Shown: positions 21,163-32,037, counted from the first letter of the stretch. The stretch: 39,756 nt of DNA from UBA11136 sp964482135 (GCA_964482135.1 CAYZWF010000019.1:1-39756), one strand, 5' to 3'. A program made the numbers and translations. Notes: generated by a model from the sequence alone, not told the origin.

Positions 21163-21906
21163 ATGAGTCCCATGATTTTATGGCCCCGCAGACTGTCCTA
21201 CAGGCCGCGAAGAAGGGGATGGCGTTCCACCGTCAGGGGCGTGCCGGGCATGGTCTTTGGCGCCGTCTTGAGTACCGTGGGTCTTCTCGCCCTCGCCGCG
21301 GCGCCCTTTGGAGATGCATCGGGGGGAGAAGCATCAAGCCAGGAAGCCACGGAGACCACGGAAGCCATAAACACGGAAGATCTGTGCCAAACCCATATCA
21401 CCCTGACCGAACGGCGGGATGGGATCCCCAACCACCTTTTGGGCGCCATCTCGCTGGTGGAAAGCGGACGCTGGAACGAAGAACAACAACGCAAGACCGC
21501 CTGGCCATGGACCGTAACCGCCAACGGAAAAGGCAACTTCCACGCCACCAAGGCCGACGCCGTGGCCGCCGTGAAGGCCCTGCGCGCCGCCAATGTGCGC
21601 TATATGGACGTGGGCTGTATGCAGGTCAATCTGGGCTATCACCCCGAAGCCTTCGCCACCGTGGAGGAGGCCCTGGACCCGGCGCAAAACGTGGCCTATG
21701 CCGCCCGGTTCCTCAGGGAACTGCGGCAGCGCAAGCGCTCATGGGCCACGGCGGTGGGCTATTATCACTCCGCCTCCTGGGGCTTCAACGCCCATTACCG
21801 GCTCAAGGTGATGCATTACTGGAACCTGGCGTGGCGGGCGGAACGGCTGCGCGACATGGCAAGCCGCCGGCGCGCCCGCGACCAGCGCGCGCCTGCTAAC
21901 AACTGA
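21163..21906 (+). CDS. Lytic transglycosylase (SLT-type)
   Basis: A secreted or membrane-anchored peptidoglycan lyase. From ATG at 21163 it has 247 residues: a basic N-terminus (RRLSYRPRRRGWR), a hydrophobic signal or anchor (about 30-48, VFGAVLSTVGLLALAAAPFG), a linker, then the SLT domain. GIPNHLLGAISLVESGRW contains the catalytic Glu (E100), followed by WPWTVTANGKG, YMDVGCMQVNLGYHPEAF, DPAQNVAYAARFL and AVGYYHSA. The start is uncertain: the frame is open from 20983, and ATG at 21250 would give a short signal peptide. The domain resembles transglycosylases often paired with flagellar genes, but none lie here. The otsB gene follows after 19 nt. Confidence 0.85.
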   Translation: MSPMILWPRRLSYRPRRRGWRSTVRGVPGMVFGAVLSTVGLLALAAAPFGDASGGEASSQEATETTEAINTEDLCQTHITLTERRDGIPNHLLGAISLVESGRWNEEQQRKTAWPWTVTANGKGNFHATKADAVAAVKALRAANVRYMDVGCMQVNLGYHPEAFATVEEALDPAQNVAYAARFLRELRQRKRSWATAVGYYHSASWGFNAHYRLKVMHYWNLAWRAERLRDMASRRRARDQRAPANN

Positions 21907-21925
21907 CCCTTATGACGAAGGCCTC

Positions 21926-22783
21926 ATGACCAAAGCCCCGAAGAAAACAGCCGACTGCACACCATGCAGCGTCCACGACCTGCCCTCCGCCCTGGCGCGG
22001 GAAGAAGAAATCGGCGAACGCCTGAAAGGAAAGGAGCTGGCGGTCTTTCTCGATTATGACGGGACGCTCACCCATATTGCCGAACAGCCCTCGCTGGCTT
22101 CGCTTTCGCAAGACATGCGGGCCATTATCTCAGCCCTGGCCGGGCGCTGTACCGTGGCCGTGATCAGCGGCCGTGACCGCGCCGATGTGGAAAATCTGGT
22201 GGCGCTGGACAATGTGATCTATGCCGGAAATCACGGTTTCGACATCGCCGCACCCCAGCATGTATCCCGCAACAAGGTGGCCGTGAGGCGCGAGGAAGGC
22301 GCGGAATTCGCCGAAAAACTGGCCCTGGCGGCCGCCGATCTGGAACGGGAACTGGCCGGAGTTACCGGCGTCCTGATGGAAACCAAGAAGGCCTCCATCG
22401 CCGTGCACTACCGCCAAGCCGCGCCGCAAGCGCGCAAAGAGACACCCCTCGTGGTGGCCCGAATCCTGGAACGCCACCCCGAATTGCGCCTTACCCACGG
22501 CAAGATGGTGTGCGAAATCCAGCCCCGTGTGGACTGGGATAAGGGCCGGGCGGTTCTGTTCCTGCTTGAGGCCCTGGGGTTGGACGGCGCCCATGTGGTG
22601 CCCGTCTATGTGGGCGACGACGTCACCGACGAGGACGCCTTCCGGGCGCTCAAGGGACGCGGGATCGGCATTTTCGTGGGCAATGACGGTGACGGCGGTT
22701 TCGACGAGAAGACAACTTCGGCCGATTACATCATCCGCGACCCCGGCGAAGTGGGACGGCTGCTTGACCGCCTTGGCCGTTGA
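21926..22783 (+). CDS. otsB: Trehalose-6-phosphate phosphatase
   Basis: HAD-superfamily enzyme (285 residues) that dephosphorylates trehalose 6-phosphate, the last step of trehalose synthesis. HAD motif I is FLDYDGTLTHI (nucleophile D43, acid D45), motif II is the VAVISGRDRADVENL segment, and motif III/IV is PVYVGDDVTDEDAFRAL. YAGNHGFDI is the family-specific loop. It starts 19 nt after the transglycosylase and precedes a GH15 gene and otsA. Confidence 0.95.
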   Translation: MTKAPKKTADCTPCSVHDLPSALAREEEIGERLKGKELAVFLDYDGTLTHIAEQPSLASLSQDMRAIISALAGRCTVAVISGRDRADVENLVALDNVIYAGNHGFDIAAPQHVSRNKVAVRREEGAEFAEKLALAAADLERELAGVTGVLMETKKASIAVHYRQAAPQARKETPLVVARILERHPELRLTHGKMVCEIQPRVDWDKGRAVLFLLEALGLDGAHVVPVYVGDDVTDEDAFRALKGRGIGIFVGNDGDGGFDEKTTSADYIIRDPGEVGRLLDRLGR

Positions 22784-22862
22784 ACAGGATGTTCGCCGAG
22801 GGCGGCGCCCGGCGGGAGAAATTCATAAAGACCCTTTCCAAGGGGCCGTTCACTCCGGATAC

Positions 22863-22894
22863 TGGGGTTGAAGCGAGCGCAGACCCCATTTTTT
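22863..22894 (+). terminator. Possible intrinsic terminator or attenuator between otsB and GH15
   Basis: TGGGGT (22863-22868) and ACCCCA (22883-22888) form a perfect 6-bp stem followed by six T. The stem is short and the loop is 14 nt, so it may stop only part of the transcripts and set the relative level of otsB and the downstream genes. Confidence 0.5.
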
Positions 22895-22924
22895 GAAAAT
22901 GTGAGCCCCCCATGAGCGATCTGT

Positions 22925-24712
22925 ATGAGCGACCTTAATCTCGCCCTCATCGGCAATTGCAGCTATGCCGCCCTCATCGACCAGCAGGCGCGGGTGGTCT
23001 GGGCCTGTCTGCCCCGCTTCGACGCCGATCCTGTCTTCTCCGCCCTGGTCAATGGCGACATCACCGAGGAGTCGCGCGGCCTTTATGAAATCGAGCTGAA
23101 GAATTTTTTCCACAGCTCCCAGGAATACCTGCCCAATACCGCGATCCTGCGCACCGTCCTTCACGACCGCACCGGCGGCGCCGTGGAAATCACCGATTTC
23201 GCCCCCCGCTTCGAACAGTTCGGCCGTATCTACCGCCCGGTGATGCTGGTGCGCCATATCCGCCCCCTTTCCGGGAACCCGGTGATCCGGGTACGGCTGC
23301 GGCCCGGCCACAGCTATGGCGCGGGGGAACCTGAAACCACCCATGGCAGCAATCATATCCGTTACGTATCGCCGGACCTGACCCTGAGGCTGACCACCGA
23401 CCTGCCGGTGTCCTATATCATGGACGAGATTCCCTTCCTTCTCGACGGCCGCCACAGCCTGATTCTCGGCCCCGACGAGAGCCTGTCCGAGGCCATCGGC
23501 GACACCGGACGCGCCTTCTTTGAAAATACCCGTAAACACTGGCACGAAATGGCGCGCCATCTGGCGATTCCCTTTGAATGGCAGGAAGAGGTGATCCGCG
23601 CCGCCATCACGCTGAAACTGTGCAGTTTCGAGGAATCCGGGGCGATCCTGGCGGCGGTGACCACCTCGATCCCCGAAGCTGCCGGCAGCGAACGCAACTG
23701 GGATTACCGGTTCTGTTGGCTGCGCGATTCCTATTTCGTGGTCCAGGCCCTCAACCGTCTCGGCATCACCCACACCATGGAAGACTACGTGCGCTATATC
23801 CTCAACATCGCCGCCACCACCAACGGCGAGGCGCCGCAGCCGGTTTATGGCATCACGCTGGACACCAAACTCACCGAACGCAGCGAATCCCATCTTTCCG
23901 GGTATCGCGGCATGGGCCCGGTACGGGCCGGCAACCAGGCCTATGAACAGGTCCAGAACGACGTTTACGGCAGCATCATTTTGACCGCCACCATGTCCTT
24001 TTTCGACCAGCGCCTGGCCCAGCCCGGCAATCTCGATCTTTACGAAACCCTCGAGGCGCTGGGCCACCATGCCCTGGACCTGTTCCAACAGCCCGATGCG
24101 GGGCTGTGGGAACTGCGCAACGATTCCCACGTTCACACCTTTTCCAGCGTCATGTGCTGGGCCGCCTGTGACCGCCTAGCGCGCATCGCCACCCAGCTCG
24201 GCCTCGAACCGCGCACCGGATTCTGGCGCCAGAAAGCCGAACACATGCGCAAGGTGATTCTCGAGGAGGCATGGAACGCGGAGATCAACAGTTTCGCCGA
24301 AAGCTTCGGCGGCAGCGAACTCGACGCCAGTCTTTTGTTGCTCCATGAGCTGGGATTCATCGAGGCCACGGACCCGCGCTTTATCGGCACCGTGGAGGCC
24401 ATCGAAAAACAGCTGCGGCGCGGTAATTTCCTGTTCCGTTACGCCAAGTCGGACGATTTTGGCAGACCTGAGAACGCCTTTCTGGTTTGTACCTTCTGGT
24501 ATATCGACGCGCTGGCTGCCATCGGGCGCAAGGCCGAAGCCCGCGAGCTGTTCGAGAACATGCTCGCCCACCGCAACCATGTGGGGCTGCTGTCGGAGGA
24601 TGTTGATCCCGAAACCGGGGAGCTCTGGGGTAACTTCCCGCAGACCTATTCCATGGTCGGGTTGATCAATTCCGCCATGCGGCTGAGCAAAAGCTGGGAG
24701 GAAGCCTTTTGA
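22925..24712 (+). CDS. Glycoside hydrolase family 15 protein
   Basis: A 595-residue GH15 enzyme without signal peptide. The N-terminal domain begins LALIGNCSYAALIDQQARVV and WACLPRFDADPVFSALVNG. The catalytic (alpha/alpha)6 barrel shows ERNWDYRFCWLRDSYF and, near the end, LLSEDVDPETGELWGNFPQT with the second acidic residue region. GH15 members act as glucoamylases, glucodextranases or trehalases. The location between otsB and otsA, followed by glucokinase, favours a trehalose or related alpha-glucoside as substrate, which is inference. The start at 22925 lies inside a short out-of-frame ORF (22912-22938). The gene's stop overlaps the otsA start. Confidence 0.9.
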   Translation: MSDLNLALIGNCSYAALIDQQARVVWACLPRFDADPVFSALVNGDITEESRGLYEIELKNFFHSSQEYLPNTAILRTVLHDRTGGAVEITDFAPRFEQFGRIYRPVMLVRHIRPLSGNPVIRVRLRPGHSYGAGEPETTHGSNHIRYVSPDLTLRLTTDLPVSYIMDEIPFLLDGRHSLILGPDESLSEAIGDTGRAFFENTRKHWHEMARHLAIPFEWQEEVIRAAITLKLCSFEESGAILAAVTTSIPEAAGSERNWDYRFCWLRDSYFVVQALNRLGITHTMEDYVRYILNIAATTNGEAPQPVYGITLDTKLTERSESHLSGYRGMGPVRAGNQAYEQVQNDVYGSIILTATMSFFDQRLAQPGNLDLYETLEALGHHALDLFQQPDAGLWELRNDSHVHTFSSVMCWAACDRLARIATQLGLEPRTGFWRQKAEHMRKVILEEAWNAEINSFAESFGGSELDASLLLLHELGFIEATDPRFIGTVEAIEKQLRRGNFLFRYAKSDDFGRPENAFLVCTFWYIDALAAIGRKAEARELFENMLAHRNHVGLLSEDVDPETGELWGNFPQTYSMVGLINSAMRLSKSWEEAF

Positions 24713-26100
24713 AGCGCCTGATTGTCGTTTCCAACCGCGTCACTCCGGGCGATGAAAGCAATGCCAGCGCCGGCGGACTGGCGGTGGCCATGCTCGCGGC
24801 GCTGAAGAAGCGCGGTGGATTATGGTTCGGCTGGAACGGCGAGATTTGCCAGAGCCGGGACACCGATCCGGAAATCATGAAAACCAGCAACCTCACCTTC
24901 GCCACCATTCCCCTGCCCGAATCCGACATCGAGCTTTACTACAACGGTTACGCCAACCGCTCGCTGTGGCCCCTGTTCCACTATCGCACCGATCTGACCC
25001 TGTTCGATCACCGTTTCTTCGATGCCTATCTGCGGGTCAACAGCCTGTTTACCGCCAAGCTCGCACCTCTCCTTAAAGAGGACGACCTGATCTGGGTCCA
25101 CGATTACCACCTCATCCCCATGGGCCAGTACCTGCGCGACGCGGGCATGACGCAACCCATGGGCTTCTTCCTCCACACGCCGTTTCCGGCGATGGAGATT
25201 CTGCTCACCCTGCCCAACCACGAATACATCGTTAAAAGCCTCTGCGCTTATGACCTGGTGGGGTTCCAGAGCGCCAGCGACCTGCGCGCCTTCCACGATT
25301 ACATCGTCCACGAGGCGGGGGGCGAAATCCTTGAAGACGGGGTGGTGCAGGCCTTTGGCCGGACCCTGATTGCCCGAGTCTTCGCCATCAGCATCGATAC
25401 CAAGACCATTGCCCAGCAATCGGTCCGTGCCGCCCATACCAAGGCCATCGACCGCCTGACCGAAAGCCTCGACGAACGGGTGCTGGCCATCGGCGTCGAT
25501 CGGCTCGACTACAGCAAGGGGCTGGCGCAGCGTTTCCGCGCCTTTGAACGGCTGCTCGAGAATTATCCCGAGAACAGCAACAAGGTGGTGTTTTTGCAGA
25601 TCGCCCCGCCGTCGCGCACCGACGTGCCCGAATACACCGATATCCGCCACGAACTTGAAACCCTGGCCGGAAATATCAACGGCCATTTCGCTGAATTCGA
25701 CTGGATGCCGATCCGCTATCTCAACAAGGGCTATACCATGCAGCGGCTTGCCGGGTTTTACCGCGCCAGCCGCGTCGGCCTGGTGACGCCCCTGCGCGAC
25801 GGCATGAATCTGGTGGCCAAGGAGTTCGTGGCCGCCCAGAACCCCACCGATCCCGGGGTGCTGGTGCTGTCGCGCTTCGCCGGGGCGGCGCAGGAACTGG
25901 GCGAGGCGCTGATCGTCAACCCCTTCGACGTGGACGACATGTCCGACGCCATGCAGCGCGCCATTGCCATGCCCCTGGAGGAACGGCGCGAAAGATGGGG
26001 CGCCATGATGGAGACTCTGACCAAGAACGACATCTCTACCTGGCGCGACAATTTCCTGACCGAGCTGGAACAGGCCCCCGCCACCCTCGAAGGCGGGTGA
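24709..26100 (+). CDS. otsA: Trehalose-6-phosphate synthase
   Basis: GT20 glycosyltransferase (463 residues) that joins UDP-glucose and glucose 6-phosphate. Motifs: LIVVSNRVTPGDESNASAGG (N-terminal donor/acceptor loop), WVHDYHLIPMGQYLR, GFFLHTPFPAMEIL, GVDRLDYSKGLAQR and VTPLRDGMNLVAKEFVAAQ. The start is TTG at 24709, overlapping the GH15 stop (TTGA), with GGGAGGAAG upstream, so translation is coupled. Glucokinase follows with a 2-nt gap. Confidence 0.95.
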   Translation: MKRLIVVSNRVTPGDESNASAGGLAVAMLAALKKRGGLWFGWNGEICQSRDTDPEIMKTSNLTFATIPLPESDIELYYNGYANRSLWPLFHYRTDLTLFDHRFFDAYLRVNSLFTAKLAPLLKEDDLIWVHDYHLIPMGQYLRDAGMTQPMGFFLHTPFPAMEILLTLPNHEYIVKSLCAYDLVGFQSASDLRAFHDYIVHEAGGEILEDGVVQAFGRTLIARVFAISIDTKTIAQQSVRAAHTKAIDRLTESLDERVLAIGVDRLDYSKGLAQRFRAFERLLENYPENSNKVVFLQIAPPSRTDVPEYTDIRHELETLAGNINGHFAEFDWMPIRYLNKGYTMQRLAGFYRASRVGLVTPLRDGMNLVAKEFVAAQNPTDPGVLVLSRFAGAAQELGEALIVNPFDVDDMSDAMQRAIAMPLEERRERWGAMMETLTKNDISTWRDNFLTELEQAPATLEGG

Positions 26101-26102
26101 CC

Positions 26103-27089
26103 ATGGCGGGACCGGCTCCGGCGCCAAAATTACTGGCCGATATAGGCGGCACCAACGCCCGCTTCGCCGTGCTCGGCGAGGATGGCGAAATCGCCCATTT
26201 CGAGACCCTCGCCTGTGGCGATTATCCCGACCTCGCAAGCGCGGCGGCGGCCTATCTTGAGTCTCTCGGCCTGGCCACGGCTCCAGTGGAAGCCGCCTTC
26301 GCCATCGCCGCGCCGGTATCCCTGACGGAAACCGGCGACCACGTCACCTTCACCAATCTGGCCTGGTCCTTTTCCGTGGCGCAAACCAGGGAACATCTCT
26401 CGCTGGCGCGGCTTGAAGTGGCCAACGATTTTACCGCCATCGCGCTGGCCCTGCCCCATCTCGAGGCAGGCGAGGTGGAGCAGGTGGGCGGCGGCACGGC
26501 GCAAGAGGACGGCGTCAAGGCGGTGCTCGGCCCCGGCACCGGGCTCGGCGTTTCCGGCCTCGTGCCTTCTTCCTCTTCCCCAGGAGGCTGGACACCGCTG
26601 GCCAGCGAGGGCGGACACGTGACCATGGCCGCGGCCAATGACCGGGAAAGCGCGGTGCTGGGCATTCTGAGGGGAAAATTCGGCCATGTGTCGGCTGAAC
26701 GCCTGCTTTCGGGACCGGGTCTGGTCAACATCGCCGGGGCCCTGGCGCAACTGGAAAGCAAATCGGGTGCCGACAAGACCCCAGATGAGATTACGCGGCG
26801 GGCCTTAAGCGGCGAATGCGTCCTGTGCGCCGAGGCGCTGGACATATTCTGCGCCATGCTCGGTACGGTGGCCGCCGATCTGGCGCTGACCCTGGGCGCG
26901 CGGGGGGGAGTTTACATCGCCGGCGGTATCGTGCCCCGGCTCGGCCCCGCCTTCGCGGCCTCGCCCTTCCGCGGGCGTTTCGAGGATAAGGGCCGTTATT
27001 CCGATTACCTTCCCCAGATTCCCACCTCGGTGATTACCCGCGATGCGCCGGCCTTTGCCGGCCTGAAGGCACTTATATTACGGGGCTGA
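26103..27089 (+). CDS. glk: Glucokinase
   Basis: ATP-dependent glucokinase (328 residues) of the bacterial Glk family. DIGGTNAR at residues 13-20 is the phosphate-binding loop, then EVANDFTAIALALPHL (active-site Asp), VLGPGTGLGVSGLV, LASEGGHVTMAAANDRE and GGVYIAGGIVPRLGPAF. ATG at 26103 is 2 nt after otsA; the frame is open further upstream inside otsA, but the homology starts here. It supplies glucose 6-phosphate, the acceptor for OtsA, and would recover glucose released by the GH15 enzyme. Confidence 0.94.
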   Translation: MAGPAPAPKLLADIGGTNARFAVLGEDGEIAHFETLACGDYPDLASAAAAYLESLGLATAPVEAAFAIAAPVSLTETGDHVTFTNLAWSFSVAQTREHLSLARLEVANDFTAIALALPHLEAGEVEQVGGGTAQEDGVKAVLGPGTGLGVSGLVPSSSSPGGWTPLASEGGHVTMAAANDRESAVLGILRGKFGHVSAERLLSGPGLVNIAGALAQLESKSGADKTPDEITRRALSGECVLCAEALDIFCAMLGTVAADLALTLGARGGVYIAGGIVPRLGPAFAASPFRGRFEDKGRYSDYLPQIPTSVITRDAPAFAGLKALILRG

Positions 27090-27119
27090 GGGCTCTTCTT
27101 TTACGGGGCTGAGGGCTCT
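27078..27119. repeat. 19-bp direct repeat at the end of glk
   Basis: TTACGGGGCTGAGGGCTCT occurs at 27078-27096 and 27101-27119 (period 23). The glk stop codon lies in the first copy. Confidence 0.85.
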
Positions 27120-27181
27120 CAGACCGCGGCCTGACTTCGCCGTGACACCATGATCAGCCGCCATGGGACACCGGAATAACC

Positions 27182-27230
27182 ACACTCATTGAGTGTCTTA
27201 ATTAATAGTAAGTATACTTTTAAGAGTATA
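27182..27230. promoter_or_regulatory. Two palindromes upstream of the sigma-54 regulator gene
   Basis: ACACTC-ATT-GAGTGT (27182-27196, perfect 6-bp arms) and TATACTTTT/AAGAGTATA (27213-27230, nine-base arms with one mismatch), 16 nt apart, in an AT-rich patch about 95-140 nt before the regulator start. Their form fits dimeric regulator sites. No bacterial -24/-12 sigma-54 promoter is evident. Confidence 0.5.
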
Positions 27231-27322
27231 TGTTCCCCCGGAGCGGACGTCTTCCGCCACCCGAAAATTTCGGTAATCCCCGGCAATTCCCGGCAACCCT
27301 CAGGGGAAGAGAAAGAACACCC

Positions 27323-28774
<1,452 letters not shown>

Positions 28775-28811
28775 TCCCTGGGCCACGACATCCATTGAAG
28801 GGTGATTGAGT

Positions 28812-31800
28812 CTACCCCAGGGCGCCGATGAAGTGAGCAATGCCGGTGCCGGCGCGGCGGATGCATTCGTAAAGGCAGGAAATGGGCGCGAAAATGCATT
28901 CATGTTCCTCGGCATAGCTCTGCATATCGTCACCGCGATAGGTGGCTTTCTCGCCAAAATCCCCGACGCTTTTTTCCGGCGAGCTGAGCGGGAAGATGTC
29001 TTCCAGCGTGGCGATGGCCGAAGGCACGTCGAGGGAAAGCAGCCGCGCGAGCACCTGGTCGCGGGTGGCGCCGGTCTGGAGGCTGAATTCCGGCACCCGC
29101 ACGGCCAGCAGGAACAACTCCTGGATCAGGGCGATGCGCACGCCGTGAAGCAGCAACAGGTCATCGCGCATTTCCTTGCCGATAACCCGGCCCCGGCCCA
29201 CGGCGAGACGCCCGGCATCGCCACGCCCCAGCAGCCAGTTACGGATTTCCACATATTCCTTCTGCAGCTTCAGATAGACGCGCTGCATCTTGCCGTACTG
29301 GCCCGAGGCCTCGAAGATTTCCGCCAGACGCTGCATGGATTCGCTGCGGACGGGGTCGGCGGTGCGCGCCGCGCGGGCCAGCCACAGGCCCGGATCGAAG
29401 GTGTCGATATAGGCCTTGAAGACCTCGATCTCGCTGAAGGCGAAGGCGTATTCCACCATCCCCATGACGCGGTGGAAGCGCGGCGAGTTTTTGAAAAGAT
29501 CCTGGAACTTATCGGGATCCTTGCGGATGACCTGGCCGATGCCGCCCAGCGTATTGGCGAACATGCCCATCTGTTGGAGGATGGCGTTCTGGGGAATGGC
29601 CCGCGTCTGCGAGGGATGGGAAAGCCCGCCGCTGCCCTGGGATTCCTCGTGCTGGCGCACCACCGGCCGCGATCCCGTGGTGTAGAGCATGTTGGAGCCG
29701 AAAGCCCCCAGCAGCGCCGCATAGTCGGGATTGTCCATGATCTCGGCATTGAAGTGCTTGATGGTGTTGACGATCTCGCTGGCGTAATCGGCCTGTTCGT
29801 AAAAAGGATCGCCCTCGGCCTCGTCGCAGGGCGAGAGCGCGTATTCGAGAATCCGCGAAATGGTGGCGAAGGCCGCGACCTCGTTCATGAAATAGAGATA
29901 GCCGTCGCCGCCCTGGAAGCTGATTTCCTCCTTGCAGGACAGGCCCTTTTGCTCGAAGGAGCGGCGCGCGAAGGGCGAGGCCAGATAACGCAGGCGGTCA
30001 TCCATGCTCGCGGGATGGCCGCCGCGGCCGATGGATTCGCCGTGGGTGTCGAAAATCACCAACTGCACGCCCTTTAATTTGTGGCGCGCCATGACCCGGG
30101 CCATGTTGAGGTGGAGATTCTCGATCGACAAAGCGGCGGCGGTCTGGCCGAGATAACGCCCGGCGTCGGAAAAGCCGGTCTGGATGCACAGACGCCCGCG
30201 TTTCTTTACGTAATTCCGGTAATGGGGGTTCTCGAGCAGTTCCTCGATAACGCGGTGACCGTAGACCAGGGCCTTTTCGGTCTCGAATAGGGGCGAGATA
30301 TCCACCTTGTGGTCGATGCCGAACAGCTTCAGGAAATAGAGCGCGGTCAACAGGGTGAACGGAGTTTCGCATTCGGCGATCAAGAACCGCACCGGGGTGG
30401 TGACATCCACATATTTCAGCATCTGGGCGACGATCATGAATAGCCGCTTGCCCGACAGGCGCTCGGCGAGAACGCTGCCGAAATTGATGGTCACCGGCTT
30501 GACCGTGTCGAGAAGCCCGGTAACCGCGCCGAGATAGGTCTTGGCGTTGGCGGGATCGTCGGGCGAGGAATCGAGGCCGATATCCTTGCGGATGGCGTTG
30601 TGGAGCTGTGAGGCATTGATGCGCACATGGGTGCGGGCCATGCTGAGCCCGTAATTGAGGAGCTCGGCGCGGAGAATACTCAGCGCCCGCACGCGCTTGA
30701 TGCCGATATCGTTGTTGCGGCAGAAATGCAGGGCGTCGTTGATGAGCTTGACCAGGCGCACCGTGTCCACGAGACGCCGGTCCAGCCCTTCATGCATTTT
30801 CTTGGCGATCTGGCGGATACGTTCATGGCCGGACGCCTCCTGGGTTTCGGCATCGCGGAACACGGAGAGTTCCTCTTCGGTTTCGGCGATGGCGATGTCG
30901 AGCCGGGATTCGATCTGGCCCAACGCCTTGCGCAGCGGCTTGTTGCTGCTCGGCCCCGGATTCATGAGGATGATGTAGTTGACGGCGCGGCGGTAATATT
31001 CAAGCTGTACCAGCTGGACCCGCAGGCGTTTGTGCAGGGTGTCGCTCCAGGTGATGTCGGAGCGGCCGTCCACGTCATAGCCGACCCAGCTCGCCACCGA
31101 CAGCAATTGCGGCGTCAAATCCTTGGAATGGCCCGGATAGACCTCGTCGGCCACCGAAAAGACCACGTCATAGACCCGCCGCATGGCGGCCTGAAGGTTG
31201 GTGATGGCCTCCAGCGAGAGCGCATGTTCGCGGACAAGATCGAGGGGATCGTCGGGCCGGTGTTCGGCGCTGAGCACGGCGCGCAGGATGTCTTCCCTTT
31301 TGTCCTGTGGCAGGGCGGCGCCACCTTTACCCCGTCCAGTGGCCAGATGCACCAGATGGTGCATGAGGTCGTCCGACATGCCGAAGGTGGGATGGGCGGT
31401 GAAAACGATGCCTAAGAGTTCGCTTTCCACCTTTTTGCGGAAGGCGGCGAAGGGCACCGGCTTGGCTTTGGTTTTTCCGGTTTTCCTATTGGCGGGAAAG
31501 GCCAGGGCGCGCACCACCTTGCGCAGGCGATTCTCGTTGGCGCGGGGACCGGTCTCGCCGAGATAATCCCTCATGCGGTCGGCGCGCAGGGCGAAGGTGC
31601 TGACGCTTAAACGCTGGATCAGGGATTCGAGCGCGGAAAAGGTTACCTTTCCGCTTTCCAGGCGGCGCCCGATGCCGAGTCCCAGCACCAGGATGGAATT
31701 GCTGAAGGGGTCTTCCTCGGCTCCGGCGCGGATGCGGTCGAGGTCGGCCACCAGTTCCGAGCGCAGGCGGCCGGTATCGACGCCGCGCCCGGCCTTGAAA

Positions 31801-31919
31801 CAGGCGGTGGTGGGACGCGGCGGCTTTTCGAGGGAATCGAGCAGCGCCGTGACCTCGGCATGGATGCCGGTTTTTTTGGCGGGCTTCTTTCTGGCAGCGG
31901 GCTTGGCGTTACGGGGCAT
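28812..31919 (-). CDS. Divergent phosphoenolpyruvate carboxylase-like protein
   Basis: A 1035-residue protein, longer than most bacterial PEP carboxylases. PEPC landmarks are visible but altered: VFTAHPTFGMSDD (catalytic His 176, with F where Glu is usual after HPT), VGYDVDGRSDITWSDT (usual form GGDRDGNP), FDTHGESIGRGGHPASMDD (usual FHGRGG-[ST]-GRGGGP), SFQGGDGYLYF and TGSRPVVRQ before RAIPQNAILQQMGMF. A basic N-terminal extension (residues 1-20, KPAARKKPAKK) precedes it. PEPC makes oxaloacetate from PEP and bicarbonate; whether this version does is uncertain. It is convergent with the response regulator gene, with only 37 nt between. Confidence 0.75.
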   Translation of the reverse strand: MPRNAKPAARKKPAKKTGIHAEVTALLDSLEKPPRPTTACFKAGRGVDTGRLRSELVADLDRIRAGAEEDPFSNSILVLGLGIGRRLESGKVTFSALESLIQRLSVSTFALRADRMRDYLGETGPRANENRLRKVVRALAFPANRKTGKTKAKPVPFAAFRKKVESELLGIVFTAHPTFGMSDDLMHHLVHLATGRGKGGAALPQDKREDILRAVLSAEHRPDDPLDLVREHALSLEAITNLQAAMRRVYDVVFSVADEVYPGHSKDLTPQLLSVASWVGYDVDGRSDITWSDTLHKRLRVQLVQLEYYRRAVNYIILMNPGPSSNKPLRKALGQIESRLDIAIAETEEELSVFRDAETQEASGHERIRQIAKKMHEGLDRRLVDTVRLVKLINDALHFCRNNDIGIKRVRALSILRAELLNYGLSMARTHVRINASQLHNAIRKDIGLDSSPDDPANAKTYLGAVTGLLDTVKPVTINFGSVLAERLSGKRLFMIVAQMLKYVDVTTPVRFLIAECETPFTLLTALYFLKLFGIDHKVDISPLFETEKALVYGHRVIEELLENPHYRNYVKKRGRLCIQTGFSDAGRYLGQTAAALSIENLHLNMARVMARHKLKGVQLVIFDTHGESIGRGGHPASMDDRLRYLASPFARRSFEQKGLSCKEEISFQGGDGYLYFMNEVAAFATISRILEYALSPCDEAEGDPFYEQADYASEIVNTIKHFNAEIMDNPDYAALLGAFGSNMLYTTGSRPVVRQHEESQGSGGLSHPSQTRAIPQNAILQQMGMFANTLGGIGQVIRKDPDKFQDLFKNSPRFHRVMGMVEYAFAFSEIEVFKAYIDTFDPGLWLARAARTADPVRSESMQRLAEIFEASGQYGKMQRVYLKLQKEYVEIRNWLLGRGDAGRLAVGRGRVIGKEMRDDLLLLHGVRIALIQELFLLAVRVPEFSLQTGATRDQVLARLLSLDVPSAIATLEDIFPLSSPEKSVGDFGEKATYRGDDMQSYAEEHECIFAPISCLYECIRRAGTGIAHFIGALG

Positions 31920-32037
31920 GGATTCTCTCGGGCCTAAGGTCTTCCGGGGGCAGACCGTTCACATTATGCACATGGATACGTCCTCTGAAAGAGGGCGGGA
32001 CATAGGGACGCAGTCTCCGTAAGGAGGGCTGGACGGA

